From positions 4,676,501-4,740,500 of the forward strand of contig NZ_CP123990.1 in NCBI RefSeq assembly GCF_029919115.1: DNA of 64,000 bases. The letters run 5' to 3'. Position 1 is the first letter of the stretch; each line of letters starts with the position of its first letter. A program made the translations under genes and the position numbers. Origin of the DNA: Variovorax paradoxus. Its GTDB lineage: Bacteria; Pseudomonadota; Gammaproteobacteria; Burkholderiales; Burkholderiaceae_C. The notes beneath the pieces are model-generated. The model made no database searches. It was given only the letters and a program-made list of their open reading frames with translations, and had not been told where the DNA came from. Below, in pieces: positions 8,939-18,106 of this stretch.

Positions 8939-9811
8939 TTGAAACGTATCCTTCTGTTCGTTTTGACCAATGTGATGGTCGTTGCAGTGCTGGGCATCGT
9001 TGCCAGCCTGCTCGGCGTCAACCGCTTTCTGACGGCCAACGGGCTGAACCTGACGGCATTGCTCGGCTTTGCGCTGATCATGGGCTTTGGCGGCGCGATC
9101 ATTTCGCTGCTGATCAGCAAGCCCATGGCCAAGTGGACCACCGGCATCCGCATGATCGACAACCCCCAGTCGCCCGACGAAGCCTGGATTGTCGGCACCG
9201 TGCGCAAGTTTGCCGACAAGGCCGGCATCGGCATGCCCGAGGTCGGCATCTTCGAGGGCGAGCCCAATGCCTTTGCCACTGGCGCGTTCAAGAACTCGTC
9301 GCTGGTGGCGGTGTCCACCGGCCTCTTGCAGAACATGACGCGCGAAGAAGTCGAGGCGGTCATCGGCCACGAGGTGGCGCACATCGCCAACGGCGACATG
9401 GTGACGATGACGCTGATCCAGGGCGTGATGAACACCTTCGTCGTTTTCCTCTCGCGCGTGATCGGCTATGCGGTCGACAGCTTTTTGCGCCGCGGCGACG
9501 ACCGCTCGTCGGGCCCCGGTATCGGCTACTACGTGAGCACCATCGTTCTGGACATCGTGCTGGGCTTTGCAGCTGCCATCGTGGTGGCCTGGTTCTCGCG
9601 CCAGCGCGAGTTCCGTGCCGACGCCGGCGCTGCTGCGCTCATGGGCAACCGCCAGCCGATGATGAACGCGCTTGCCCGCCTGGGCGGCTTGCCGGCCGGC
9701 GAACTGCCCAAGGCGGTCGAAGCCATGGGCATCACGGGCAGCATCGGCAAGCTGTTTGCCACGCACCCGCCAATCGAAGAGCGCATTGCGGCGCTGCAGA
9801 ACGCGCGCTGA
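8939..9811 (+). CDS. htpX: Protease HtpX homologue
   Basis: Inner-membrane zinc metalloprotease of 290 aa, M48 family, which degrades misfolded membrane proteins during stress. Two N-terminal helices (~4-25, 35-55) precede the catalytic HEVAH motif in [13 protein letters not shown], followed by two more helices and the third zinc ligand region (FRADAGAA). The initiator is TTG at 8939: GGAG sits eight bases upstream and the protein then starts [12 protein letters not shown], the expected HtpX N-terminus; no ATG is available in place. A strong terminator follows. Confidence 0.95.
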   Translation: MKRILLFVLTNVMVVAVLGIVASLLGVNRFLTANGLNLTALLGFALIMGFGGAIISLLISKPMAKWTTGIRMIDNPQSPDEAWIVGTVRKFADKAGIGMPEVGIFEGEPNAFATGAFKNSSLVAVSTGLLQNMTREEVEAVIGHEVAHIANGDMVTMTLIQGVMNTFVVFLSRVIGYAVDSFLRRGDDRSSGPGIGYYVSTIVLDIVLGFAAAIVVAWFSRQREFRADAGAAALMGNRQPMMNALARLGGLPAGELPKAVEAMGITGSIGKLFATHPPIEERIAALQNAR

Positions 9812-9828
9812 TCTTCCGCCGAGCCAAC

Positions 9829-9866
9829 AAAAAAGCCGTCACGGGCAACCGTGGCGGCTTTTTTTA
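9829..9866 (+). terminator. Rho-independent terminator after htpX
   Basis: An A-rich lead precedes a near-perfect stem GCCGTCACGG / CCGTGGCGGC with a short loop, followed by eight Ts. It lies 17 bases after the htpX stop and, with A and T runs on both sides, could also serve the convergent gene on the minus strand. Confidence 0.9.
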
Positions 9867-9884
9867 ATGGGGGCCGAAGCTTCG

Positions 9885-10304
9885 TCAGTACGAACGCAGC
9901 GAAATGCCCCAGCGCCCCGCAAGGCGGGTGGCTATCCAGAGATTGCGGTGCGTGCTCAGCACCATGCCCACTCCGTCTTCGCGCGTGTAGGTGACGACGA
10001 AATGCACTTTGTCGGCGCTGGCCAGCACGGCTTCCTTCGACTGGTAGCGCGTGAGGCGCCAGCCCGAAGCCTTGAGCTTGTCGAAAAAGTCGGCCGGGTG
10101 GTTGCCGGGCGCCTGCCACTCGAGCCGCTCCGCGCCCGAGAGCATCACATGCGGAAAGTGAAGCTCGCCGTCCATGCCTGCGGTGTCGCAGGCATTGAAG
10201 CGCTCGGTAAACCGGTCAAGGCAGGCGGAGGCTTCGCGGATCGCATCCGCCTCCGCGGCACCCGCTGAGGCCGCCGGGGCGACGAAGCTCGCGAAGTCGG
10301 TCAC
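9885..10304 (-). CDS. SnoaL/NTF2-like hypothetical protein
   Basis: Small protein of 139 aa. The N-terminal helix region (ASACLDRFTERFNACDTAGM) followed by HFPHVMLSG, FFDKLKASGW and a C-terminal series of beta strands (KVHFVVTYTREDG, LWIATRLAGRWGI) fits the NTF2-like cone fold, often used for small-molecule binding. No enzyme motif is evident. The frame begins with GTG at 10304 and lacks a strong ribosome site, so the exact start is uncertain. It is convergent with htpX. Confidence 0.7.
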   Translation of the reverse strand: MTDFASFVAPAASAGAAEADAIREASACLDRFTERFNACDTAGMDGELHFPHVMLSGAERLEWQAPGNHPADFFDKLKASGWRLTRYQSKEAVLASADKVHFVVTYTREDGVGMVLSTHRNLWIATRLAGRWGISLRSY

Positions 10305-10333
10305 GGGTGGCTCAGCGGCAACGGCCGGCGCGA

Positions 10334-11134
10334 TCAGGCCGCCGGAGCTGCCGGCTGGCGCTCTGCACGTGCGCGTGCGAGCGTGTGCGCCACTTCGTCG
10401 GCATCCATGCCGTACATCTCGGCAAAGGCCTGCTCGCTGTCGCGCCCGCTCGCCTCGAAGGCGCGCAGCAGCGCCTCGCGCTTGGCGGCTTGCCGGCCCA
10501 GTTCGGCCAGCGCCTCGTCGAGCACAGCGTTGGTTTCTTCGTCGCGTGAGCGCACCAGCACCGCATAGGCTTCGCGGTCGAGGCCCGAGGCTTCCACTGC
10601 GCGGGCAATGCGTGCCACCAGCTGTGGGCGCAGGTCTTCGCCGGGGTTGCGCTGCGCGCGGCGGCGATGGAGCTCCAGGATGGCGTGGTGCACATGCTCG
10701 GGCGCCACGGGTTCGACCACGTTCCCGTCGAGGTCGTGCCGCGGAAGGCCCGCCGCCACCGCCTCGAGGTAGCGCGTGGAGCGTGCGTGCAGGCCGAGCG
10801 CGACCTTCAGCTCGTCCTTCTTGAAATCGTCCGGATGCTTCTCGAGCAGGTCCTGGAACACGCCGAGCTTGAGCGGCAGGAAGCGCGCGCCGAACATGCC
10901 GGGATAAAGCTCGAACAGCTTTTCGAGCGCGGGGTGCACCTTGCGTGCGCGCTGCGGCTGCTGTTGCTGTGCGGCCTGCTTGCCGGGCTTTTGTCTTTGC
11001 TGTTGTTGCTGCCGTGGCTGGCGCGGCTGCCGGGGCGGGCGGGCGCCCTCGGCACGGGGCTGCTGGGCAGTGCCCTCGGCTTCCGTTTGCTGGACTTCCT
11101 GGATTTCTTCTTGAGGTGTAGCGGTGTCGGTCAT
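10334..11134 (-). CDS. proQ: ProQ/FinO-family RNA chaperone
   Basis: Protein of 266 aa. Residues 1-62 are a disordered, Gln/Arg/Pro-rich arm (PRQPRQPRQQQQQRQ) able to contact RNA. Residues ~65-180 are a ProQ/FinO domain, recognised by HPALEKLFELYPGMFGAR, FLPLKLGVFQDLL and LHARSTRYLEAVAAG. The C-terminal third carries helices rich in Ala/Arg/Glu. Family members bind structured small RNAs and mRNA 3' ends. Unlike E. coli ProQ, the long basic arm precedes the FinO domain, an arrangement I recall from betaproteobacterial members. Confidence 0.88.
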   Translation of the reverse strand: MTDTATPQEEIQEVQQTEAEGTAQQPRAEGARPPRQPRQPRQQQQQRQKPGKQAAQQQQPQRARKVHPALEKLFELYPGMFGARFLPLKLGVFQDLLEKHPDDFKKDELKVALGLHARSTRYLEAVAAGLPRHDLDGNVVEPVAPEHVHHAILELHRRRAQRNPGEDLRPQLVARIARAVEASGLDREAYAVLVRSRDEETNAVLDEALAELGRQAAKREALLRAFEASGRDSEQAFAEMYGMDADEVAHTLARARAERQPAAPAA

Positions 11135-11190
11135 CGGTCGGTTCTTGTCAGGTTGGCAGCAGGCAGAAAGAAAGCAATGATCCCTCGCGC

Positions 11191-11844
11191 TCAGCGCGGT
11201 CGGAACATCTTGAAGAGATTGTCGGGGCTGATCTCGAAATAGTCGGCCGGGCCGCCGCCGCGCAAGATGGGGCGCGCGGCAGCCGTGTCGTAGATGCCGT
11301 TTTTCAGCAGGTGCCGTGCAATGTGCACGCCCACCACTTCACCCAGGATGAGCCAGGTGGGCACGGGCACGCCGTCCACGCCTTCGAGCTGCAGAACCTG
11401 CGTGAGCCGGCATTCGAACGACACCGGGCTTTCGGCCACGCGGGGCACCGCAATGTTGCGCGAAGCCACGGGCGTGAGGCCGGCAAGCTCGAACTCGTTC
11501 ACCTCGGGCGGCACGGCCGCGCACGATTGGTTCATTTGCTCGGCCAGCGGCCGTGTGGCCAGGTTCCAGCCAAACTCGCGCGTCTGGCGGATGTTGTGCA
11601 GGCTGTCCTTGGCGCCGATGCTCGCAAAGCCCACGATGGGCGGCGTGTAGTTGAAGGCGTTGAAAAAGCTGTACGGCGCGAGGTTGAGCGCGCCGTTCTC
11701 GTCCTGCGACGAGATCCATCCGATCGGCCGCGGACCGACCATGGCATTGAACGGGTCGTGCGGCAGGCCGTGGCCCTTGGCGGGCTCGTAGAAGTGGAAG
11801 CCGTCTTCGCTGTCGTTGTTGGTGATGTCGTCGATGCTGGACAT
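11191..11844 (-). CDS. Flavin reductase domain protein
   Basis: Protein of 217 aa with a flavin reductase-like split-barrel fold: VGPRPIGWISSQDENG, NLAPYSFFNAFNYTPPIVGFAS and the conserved WNLATRPLAEQMN segment, all typical of FMN-binding members that reduce flavin with NAD(P)H or use bound FMN. It follows the FAD-dependent oxidoreductase gene by 12 bases on the same strand, so the two are probably one transcript. The substrate is unknown. Confidence 0.88.
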   Translation of the reverse strand: MSSIDDITNNDSEDGFHFYEPAKGHGLPHDPFNAMVGPRPIGWISSQDENGALNLAPYSFFNAFNYTPPIVGFASIGAKDSLHNIRQTREFGWNLATRPLAEQMNQSCAAVPPEVNEFELAGLTPVASRNIAVPRVAESPVSFECRLTQVLQLEGVDGVPVPTWLILGEVVGVHIARHLLKNGIYDTAAARPILRGGGPADYFEISPDNLFKMFRPR

Positions 11845-11856
11845 GGCTGTGGCTCC

Positions 11857-13497
11857 TTATGCTCCGGTGACGCTGCGTGCCACTGCCTCGGCCACCTTGA
11901 TTCCGTCCACGCCGGCCGAGAGAATGCCGCCGGCGTAGCTTGCGCCTTCGCCGGCCGGGTACAGGCCGCGCACGTTGAGGCTTTGAAAGTCGTCGCCGCG
12001 CGTGATGCGGATCGGCGACGAGGTGCGCGTTTCGACGCCGGTCAGCACCGCATCGTGCAGGTCGAAGCCCTTGATCTTGCGGCCGAAGGCGGGAAAGGCC
12101 TCGCGCATCGCCTCGATGGCGTAGGCCGGCAGTGCCTGGTGCAGGTCGGTGGGCGTCACGCCGGGCTTGTACGAAGGCGTCACGCTGCCGAGCGCGGTAG
12201 AAGGCTTGCCCGCGATGAAGTCGCCCACCAGCTGGCCGGGCGCGCGGTAGTCGCCACCGCCGAGCACGAAGGCGTTCGATTCGAGCTCGCGCTGAAGCGC
12301 GATGCCGGCCAGCGCGTCACCCGCGGTTTCGGCCGTCCAGCCCGGAAAGTCGCGCGGGTCGATGCCCACCACGATGCCCGCATTGGCGTTGCGCTCGTTG
12401 CGCGAATACTGGCTCATGCCGTTGGTGACCACGCGGCCCGGCTCGCTGGTGGCCGCAACCACCGTGCCGCCCGGGCACATGCAAAAGCTGTAGACCGAGC
12501 GGCCATTGCTCGCGTGGTGCACCAGCTTGTAGTCGGCCGCGCCGAGCAGCGGATGGCCCGCATGGCGGCCCCAGCGCGCGCGGTCGATCAGGCCCTGGGG
12601 GTGCTCGACCCGAAAGCCGATGGAGAAGGGCTTGGCCTCGATGTGCACGCCGCGCTGGTGCAGCATGGCGAAGGTGTCGCGCGAGCTGTGGCCGAGCGCC
12701 ATCACCACGTGGTCGGCGCGCAATTCGCTGCTGGTGCCGGTGGCCTGGTCGACCACGGTGAGGCCGCGAAGCTGGCCGTCTTCGATGTGCACATCGGTCA
12801 CGCGCTGCTCGAAGCGGATCTCGCCGCCCAGCGCCACGATCTGTTCGCGGATGTTCTCGACCACCTTCACCAGCTTGAAGGTGCCGATGTGCGGATGCGC
12901 GACATAAAGAATCTCTGGCGGCGCGCCGGCCTTGACGAACTCTTCCATCACCTTGCGGCCGAGGAAGCGCGGGTCCTTGATCTGGCTGTAGAGCTTGCCG
13001 TCCGAAAAAGTGCCGGCGCCGCCTTCGCCGAACTGCACGTTCGACTCGGGGTTGAGCACGCTTTTGCGCCACAGGCCCCAGGTGTCTCGGGTGCGCTGGC
13101 GCACCGTCTTGCCGCGTTCGAGCACGATGGGCTTGAAGCCCATCTTTGCGAGCATCAGCGCCGCAAAGATGCCGCAGGGGCCAAAGCCGATCACCACGGG
13201 CCGGGGCGCACCCTCGGGCGCATGCGCCGGCGGCGTGTAGCGCATGTCGGGCGCGGGCTGTATGTGCGGATGGCCGGCGTGCCTGGCGAGCAGGGCGGCT
13301 TCCAGCTTTGCATCGGCCAGCTGCACGTCGCAGATGTAGACCGTGAGCAGGTCGACCTTGCGCGCATCGAAGCTGCGCTTGAAGACGGTGTGGGAGGCGA
13401 TCGCTTCGAGCGGGACGTCGAGGGTCCGGGCGATCAGGGTGACGAGCGCTTCAGGCGCGTGGTCGAGCGGGAGTTTGAGTTCGGAGATTCTCAGCAT
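11857..13497 (-). CDS. NAD(P)/FAD-dependent oxidoreductase (COG2509-like)
   Basis: Protein of 546 aa. After an N-terminal ~90-residue domain (MLRISELKLPLDHAPEALV) there is a Rossmann dinucleotide fold, VIGFGPCGIFAALMLAKMG with a downstream ERGK, then GEGGAGTFSDGKLY, a feature of this uncharacterised FAD dehydrogenase family. VMALGHSSRDTFAM and the C-terminal GLYPAGEGASYAGGILSA close the FAD site. Cytoplasmic. It appears to head a two-gene unit with the flavin reductase protein downstream; the reaction is not known. Confidence 0.88.
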   Translation of the reverse strand: MLRISELKLPLDHAPEALVTLIARTLDVPLEAIASHTVFKRSFDARKVDLLTVYICDVQLADAKLEAALLARHAGHPHIQPAPDMRYTPPAHAPEGAPRPVVIGFGPCGIFAALMLAKMGFKPIVLERGKTVRQRTRDTWGLWRKSVLNPESNVQFGEGGAGTFSDGKLYSQIKDPRFLGRKVMEEFVKAGAPPEILYVAHPHIGTFKLVKVVENIREQIVALGGEIRFEQRVTDVHIEDGQLRGLTVVDQATGTSSELRADHVVMALGHSSRDTFAMLHQRGVHIEAKPFSIGFRVEHPQGLIDRARWGRHAGHPLLGAADYKLVHHASNGRSVYSFCMCPGGTVVAATSEPGRVVTNGMSQYSRNERNANAGIVVGIDPRDFPGWTAETAGDALAGIALQRELESNAFVLGGGDYRAPGQLVGDFIAGKPSTALGSVTPSYKPGVTPTDLHQALPAYAIEAMREAFPAFGRKIKGFDLHDAVLTGVETRTSSPIRITRGDDFQSLNVRGLYPAGEGASYAGGILSAGVDGIKVAEAVARSVTGA

Positions 13498-13568
13498 GAC
13501 GGTGGCTTGTGGTTATCAAGCAGACCGCGGATTTTACGCGCCGGAGGCGCTATGAAAGAGATAGCTGG

Positions 13569-14489
13569 TCAGGCCGGCAAAAAGCCCTCGACCGAGAGGT
13601 AGCGCTCGCCCGTGTCGTAGTTGAAGCCCAGCACCACGGCATCGGGTGCCAGCGAGGGCAGCTTCTGCGCAATGGCCGCGAGCGTGGCGCCGGAAGAAAT
13701 GCCGACCAGGATGCCTTCTTCCACTGCGCAGCGGCGCGCCATTTCGCGGGCCGGCTCGGCATCGACCTGCAGCACGCCGTCGAGGAGCGAGGTATCGAGG
13801 TTCTTGGGAATGAAGCCCGCGCCAATGCCCTGGATCGGGTGCGGCGAAGGCGCGCCGCCGGAGATGACGGGCGAGGCCACCGGCTCCACCGCGAACACCT
13901 GCAGCTTGGGCCATTTCTTCTTGAGCACCTTCGCCACGCCCGTGATGTGGCCGCCGGTGCCCACGCCCGTGATGATCACGTCGATGCCGTCGGGAAAGTC
14001 GGCCGCAATTTCCTCGGCCGTGGTGTGCACATGCACGTCGACGTTGGCGGGGTTGTTGAACTGCTGCGGCATCCACGCGCCCGGCGTGCCGGCCACGATT
14101 TCCTCGGCGCGGGCGATGGAGGCCTTCATGCCGCCCGCGCGCGGCGTCAGGTCGAAGGTGGCGCCGTAGGCCAGCATCAGGCGGCGGCGCTCCATCGACA
14201 TGCTGTCGGGCATTACCAGAATGAGCTTGTAGCCCTTGACAGCCGCAACCATCGCCAGGCCGATGCCGGTGTTGCCCGAGGTGGGCTCCACGATGGTGCC
14301 GCCGGGCTTCAGCGCGCCGGATTTCTCGGCGTCTTCCACCATTGCAAGTGCAATGCGGTCCTTGATGGAGCCGCCCGGGTTGGCGCGCTCGGACTTGATC
14401 CACACCTGCTGCTTCGCATTGCCGAACAGGCGGTTGATGCGGATGTGCGGCGTGTTGCCGATGGTCTGGAGGATGTTCTGGGCCTTCAT
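13569..14489 (-). CDS. cysK: Cysteine synthase A (O-acetylserine sulfhydrylase)
   Basis: PLP enzyme of 306 aa making L-cysteine from O-acetylserine and sulfide. It starts with the classical [13 protein letters not shown], has the PLP lysine in [12 protein letters not shown], the substrate loop [12 protein letters not shown], the phosphate-binding [11 protein letters not shown], and the CysK-type [14 protein letters not shown]. Length and motifs favour CysK over CysM. It is divergent from rnpB and has a probable GGAG ribosome site (GGAGATCCA) before the ATG. Confidence 0.94.
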   Translation of the reverse strand: MKAQNILQTIGNTPHIRINRLFGNAKQQVWIKSERANPGGSIKDRIALAMVEDAEKSGALKPGGTIVEPTSGNTGIGLAMVAAVKGYKLILVMPDSMSMERRRLMLAYGATFDLTPRAGGMKASIARAEEIVAGTPGAWMPQQFNNPANVDVHVHTTAEEIAADFPDGIDVIITGVGTGGHITGVAKVLKKKWPKLQVFAVEPVASPVISGGAPSPHPIQGIGAGFIPKNLDTSLLDGVLQVDAEPAREMARRCAVEEGILVGISSGATLAAIAQKLPSLAPDAVVLGFNYDTGERYLSVEGFLPA

Positions 14490-14576
14490 TGGATCTCCTT
14501 GGGCTTTATGGGGCAGGGCAGGTCAATCGAAGCGCCATTGTGAAACGGGCTGCCAGCGGATGCGAGGGGATCAGGC

Positions 14577-14582
14577 GATAAT
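14577..14582 (+). promoter_or_regulatory. Putative -10 element of rnpB
   Basis: GATAAT lies eight bases before the inferred 5' end of RNase P RNA, the right distance for a sigma-70 -10 box. I do not see a good -35 hexamer at standard spacing, so the call rests on position and the near-consensus -10. Confidence 0.5.
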
Positions 14583-14590
14583 TCCCTCGT

Positions 14591-14940
14591 GAAGCACGCC
14601 AGACCGCCGCTGGTGCAAGCCCGAAAGGGGCGACGCCGCAAGGCGCCGCGTCGAAAGACCGCACTGGAGGAACGTCCGGACTGCACAGGACAGCGCAGGA
14701 GTTAACGACTCTCCACCGTGAGGTGAGGATCAGAGCAACAGAGACGAGCCGATTCAGTTCGGGTGAAACGGGCAATCTCTGCGCGCAGCAACACCAAGTA
14801 GGCCAGTATCGAGGTGGTTCCGCTGAGCTGGCGGGTAGGTGGCATCGAGCCGTTTGGCGACAAACGGCCCAGAGTAATGGCGGTCACGTTGGGGGCAACC
14901 CCAACGCACAGAATCCGGCTTATCGGCGGGCTTCACACTT
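14591..14940 (+). ncRNA. rnpB: RNase P RNA, bacterial class A
   Basis: The catalytic RNA that trims 5' leaders from pre-tRNA. The 5' end GAAGCACGCCAGAC can pair with the 3' end GGCGGGCTTC to form P1. Conserved landmarks occur in order: GAGGAACGTCCGGACTGCAC (CR-I) near 14665, CAGAGCAACAGAGACGAGCC, GTGAAACGGGCAATCTCTGC, GGCGGGTAGGT, AGAGTAATGGCGGTCACG and the 3' CAGAATCCGGCTTATCGG. A run of Ts after 14938 is the likely terminator. Ends are estimated by comparison with the E. coli RNA from memory, to within a few bases. Confidence 0.95.
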
Positions 14941-14991
14941 TTTCTTGCCCCGGGGCAGCGAGCCATTGCGCAGCTGCCGCGGAGCGCACGC

Positions 14992-15540
14992 TCAGCGCGT
15001 AAACAGCCAGCCGCCCTTGGGCTGGCGCATCAGCTCGTGCCGCCTTACCGAGCGCTCTTCCCCGTCGTCGCCCACGTACACCACGTCGAAGCGCAGCAGC
15101 TTGGGCGACACCATCTTCCAGTTCTGGATGCGCTTGACGGTGACGCAGGCTGTCTTGTCGTGGTAGTGCATTTCGGCCATGGGGCCGCCCTGGAAGCCCG
15201 TTCCGTCGAACAGCCGCCCGGGCGCCGCAAAGGGGTTGAGCACGGCGCCGTTGCGCGCCGTGATGCAGCCTTCGGTTCGCACAAAAGACTCGATAGTGGG
15301 CGCGGCGCTTTGCACGATCTTGGCGACGGCCGGCGTGGGCGGCTTGGCGACGATGGCCTCGCGGATGCGCTCCACCTGCTCTTCGGTGATGGGTGCGAGC
15401 CCGCTGGGGGACACGACCGGTGGCGGGGCGGCTGGCGCGGGCGGCGATTGGTTGGGCAGCAATGGCGCCAGGTAGCTGCAGCCCGCCAGCGCAAGAGGCG
15501 CCGTGCAGGCAAGTGCTGCGGTCTTGATTCCGAACTTCAT
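14992..15540 (-). CDS. Lipoprotein of unknown function
   Basis: Protein of 182 aa with a type II signal peptide ending in the lipobox LALA|GC, so it should be lipid-anchored. A Pro-rich spacer (residues ~30-50) follows, then a globular part with EEQVERIREAIV, two further Cys (in EGCITARNG and KTACVTVKR, possibly a disulfide) and a C-terminal beta-rich region ending KGGWLFTR. I do not recognise the family. Confidence 0.8.
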   Translation of the reverse strand: MKFGIKTAALACTAPLALAGCSYLAPLLPNQSPPAPAAPPPVVSPSGLAPITEEQVERIREAIVAKPPTPAVAKIVQSAAPTIESFVRTEGCITARNGAVLNPFAAPGRLFDGTGFQGGPMAEMHYHDKTACVTVKRIQNWKMVSPKLLRFDVVYVGDDGEERSVRRHELMRQPKGGWLFTR

Positions 15541-15613
15541 CTCTTTTTCTCCTGTCCCTGTCTGTGTCCCTGTCCCTCGATAGCCTCTTGATTGTTGTTG
15601 TCGCTATCGTGGG

Positions 15614-16324
15614 TCAGAAGCGTTCGTGCGGCGAAAGATAACGCCACTGCCCGGGCTGCAGCCCCGACAGCGGCACGCGGCCGATGCGGATGCGCCGCAT
15701 CGCAAGAATGCGCAGGCCGGCGTTGTCGCACAAGTGCGCAATCTGCCCCGGCCGCGCGCCCTTCAGCGCAAAGCGCAGGCCGGTCTGGTCGTCGGCCTGG
15801 CGGCCGATGCTCACGCGCGCGGGCGAGCGCTCGAAGCGCACCAGCTGCTCTGGGCTGACCGTGCCCGCCACGTCGACCATCACTTCGTGTTCGATCACGC
15901 CTGCGTCTTCATGCAGCTTGCGCTCGATGCGCCAGTCCTGCGTGTAGACGACCAACCCGCTGGCGCCGGTTTCGAGCGGCGTCATGCAGTTCTGGCCTTT
16001 GGCATGCGCCGGCAGAAAGCGCATGCCGGCGCGCTCGGGCTCGTGGTGGTTGGCGGCCACCAGCAGCCGGTGCGCGTTTTCGGTCGGCATGCCGGCGGGC
16101 TTGTGCAGCAGCAGGGTAACGGGCACCACCGGTTCGGGCTTGGCACCGGGCTCGATCTCGACCTTCTGATGGTCTTGCACGCGCGACTGCGGCAGCAGCG
16201 CCGGCACACCGTCGACGCGCACCGAGCCGTTCTCGATGAGCAGCTCGGCCTCGCGGCGCGAGCAGCCGGCGATGGCGGCCACGCGCTTGGCAAGGCGAAT
16301 GCCTTCTTCGCTGGCGCCGGTCAT
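15614..16324 (-). CDS. RsuA/RluB-family pseudouridine synthase homologue with altered catalytic site
   Basis: Protein of 236 aa. Residues ~10-55 are an S4 RNA-binding domain (LAKRVAAIAGCSRREAELLI). The pseudouridine-synthase part follows, with HKPAGMPTE, and the C-terminal GLRFALKGARPGQ/HLCDNAGL/MRRIRIG typical of the RsuA group. The motif that normally reads GRLDxxTxGL reads here TPLETGASGL: the catalytic Asp is Glu118 and the following Thr is Ala. It may be catalytically dead or unusual. Its ATG overlaps the stop of the NUDIX-MBL gene (ATGA). Confidence 0.85.
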   Translation of the reverse strand: MTGASEEGIRLAKRVAAIAGCSRREAELLIENGSVRVDGVPALLPQSRVQDHQKVEIEPGAKPEPVVPVTLLLHKPAGMPTENAHRLLVAANHHEPERAGMRFLPAHAKGQNCMTPLETGASGLVVYTQDWRIERKLHEDAGVIEHEVMVDVAGTVSPEQLVRFERSPARVSIGRQADDQTGLRFALKGARPGQIAHLCDNAGLRILAMRRIRIGRVPLSGLQPGQWRYLSPHERF

Positions 16325-17985
16325 TGGGCGGAAGCCAGTTGCCGGATGCGCGCCACGTGCGCGGCCAGCGAGCGGGCCGCCACGGGCCACATGCGCTCGG
16401 GCACGTCGTCGTAGGCAAGCGGCAGCCAGTCTTCGGGCGTGCCTTGGGGGAGTTTTTTCATGGCGGAGGCAATCTTGGCTTCGCGCTTCAGGCGATGCGC
16501 TTTCAGTTGGGCGATGGCCGCGCGTGCGCTGCCGATGACGTAGCCGTGCGCCGGCAGGATGAACTCGATACCGCCCGCCTCGCAGGCTGCGTCCAGCTTG
16601 TCCAGCGAATCGAGGTACGCGTTCATGTCGCCATCGGGCGGGTCGACCACCGTGGTGCTGCCGTTCAGGATGTGGTCGCCGGAGAACAGCAGGCTGTCTT
16701 CCTCCAGCACCAGGCACACATGATTGGCGGCATGGCCGGGCGTGTAAATGGCGCGCAGCGTGTGGGTGATTTCCTGGCCCTCGGCGTCGGTGCCCGAAAG
16801 CACCAGGCGCTCGCCGTCGAGCAGTTCGCGCTCTGCGGCAAAGCGGGCGGACGATCGCGCCGTGGGTGCCGAAGACAGCCCGAGGATCGGTGGCTTGGCT
16901 TTTTCGCACAGCGCCTGCAGCGGCGCCGCACCGGGTGAATGGTCGGCATGCGAATGCGTGCAGACGATCATGCGGATGTCGCCCTGCGTCGCGCGCCAGA
17001 GCCGGCCGATGTGCGCGGCATCGTTCGGCCCGGGGTCGATCACCAGGTAGCCCGTGGCCGCATCGCCCACGATGTAGCTGTTGGTGCCCGGGCCAGTCAT
17101 GGCGCCTGCATTGGGTGCGGTCAGGCGCTGCACGTTCTTGAGCAGCGGCACCGCGTGCTCGCTCTGCCAGTCGAGCGTGTGCAGCAATTGGCCGTCGGGG
17201 CACACCAGCGCGAGCTCGCCGTAGGGCGATTCGCCTTCCATGTAGCGCGCATCCTGCCCGCCGAGCAGCCCGGCGCGCGGGCAACTGGTCCACAGCGGTT
17301 TTTCGCCGGCGCAGGCCTGCAGCACCGCGTCGACCTTGGCATAGGCCGCCAGCCGCTGCAGCGTGCGAACAGTCGGAAAGATCATGAAGAAGCTGCCCGC
17401 CGCGTGGCGCGCCAACGCATCGGCAGGCCGCACCCAGCAGGGTTCGAACTGCTCGCTTTCGTCGGCCGTGGGCGTCTGGCCTTCGGGCATGCGCGCCACC
17501 AGAAACGGCACGTCGAAGCGCTTGGGCAAGTCCCGGTCGGTGATCCAGTGGGCGAGGGTGAAGACCTGGTCGGACGCGAGCAGCAGCCCGCGCTGTTCGC
17601 ACTGCGCCACAAAGGAAACGGGCGACGTGGTGCTGCGGTCCATCGACGCGATGGCTTCCGCGCTCACGGGCCGGCCGTCGGCATGGCGCGCGAGCAGCAC
17701 GCCCAGTTCTTCGAAGCCTTCGCGAATGGCCGCAATGGCCTGCGTGAGTTGAAGTCCGCTCTGGGTCGGGCGGTGCGTGGCAATGCGCTGGGCGGCTTCG
17801 TCGGCCGCATCGATCTGGCCGCCGGGAAACACATAGGCGCCTGGCGCGAAGCTTGCTCTGTCGGAACGGCGCGTCATCAGCACTTCGATGCCGGCTTCGG
17901 AATCGCGCAGCAGCAGCACGGTGGCTGCCGCGCGCACGGGCACCGGCTCGCGTGCGGGGTGGAGTTGTTGGGTGGGGCGGACCAT
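16321..17985 (-). CDS. NUDIX-like domain fused to metallo-beta-lactamase-fold hydrolase
   Basis: Protein of 554 aa with two recognisable halves. The N-terminal ~250 residues resemble a NUDIX hydrolase: ATVLLLRDSEAG, APGAYVFPGGQID and REGFEELGV, the REUXEEXGU half of the NUDIX box (the upstream GX5E part is poor). The C-terminal half is an MBL-fold hydrolase with GTNSYIVGD, the zinc motif THSHADHS, TPGHAANHVC, FSGDHILNGST and a late PAHG. The MBL part resembles the LACTB2/RNase-like group. It shares an ATGA overlap with the pseudouridine synthase homologue, hinting at RNA metabolism, but the substrate is unknown. Confidence 0.85.
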   Translation of the reverse strand: MVRPTQQLHPAREPVPVRAAATVLLLRDSEAGIEVLMTRRSDRASFAPGAYVFPGGQIDAADEAAQRIATHRPTQSGLQLTQAIAAIREGFEELGVLLARHADGRPVSAEAIASMDRSTTSPVSFVAQCEQRGLLLASDQVFTLAHWITDRDLPKRFDVPFLVARMPEGQTPTADESEQFEPCWVRPADALARHAAGSFFMIFPTVRTLQRLAAYAKVDAVLQACAGEKPLWTSCPRAGLLGGQDARYMEGESPYGELALVCPDGQLLHTLDWQSEHAVPLLKNVQRLTAPNAGAMTGPGTNSYIVGDAATGYLVIDPGPNDAAHIGRLWRATQGDIRMIVCTHSHADHSPGAAPLQALCEKAKPPILGLSSAPTARSSARFAAERELLDGERLVLSGTDAEGQEITHTLRAIYTPGHAANHVCLVLEEDSLLFSGDHILNGSTTVVDPPDGDMNAYLDSLDKLDAACEAGGIEFILPAHGYVIGSARAAIAQLKAHRLKREAKIASAMKKLPQGTPEDWLPLAYDDVPERMWPVAARSLAAHVARIRQLASAQ

Positions 17986-18106
17986 GCGGGGATTATGGAG
18001 AGGTACTGCAATGCGGCGGTGTCCCGCATAAGCTCATACCGGATCGGGCATGAACCGCGCGCCACAATCCCGGGCTGCACCGCCCGCATCGAGGAAAAAG
18101 ACAGTC

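Noticed and set aside
11311..13602. Plus-strand open frame of 763 codons
   Set aside because: It is antisense to the flavin reductase and FAD oxidoreductase genes, His/Arg/Ala-rich, with no domain; long mirror frames are expected in GC-rich DNA.
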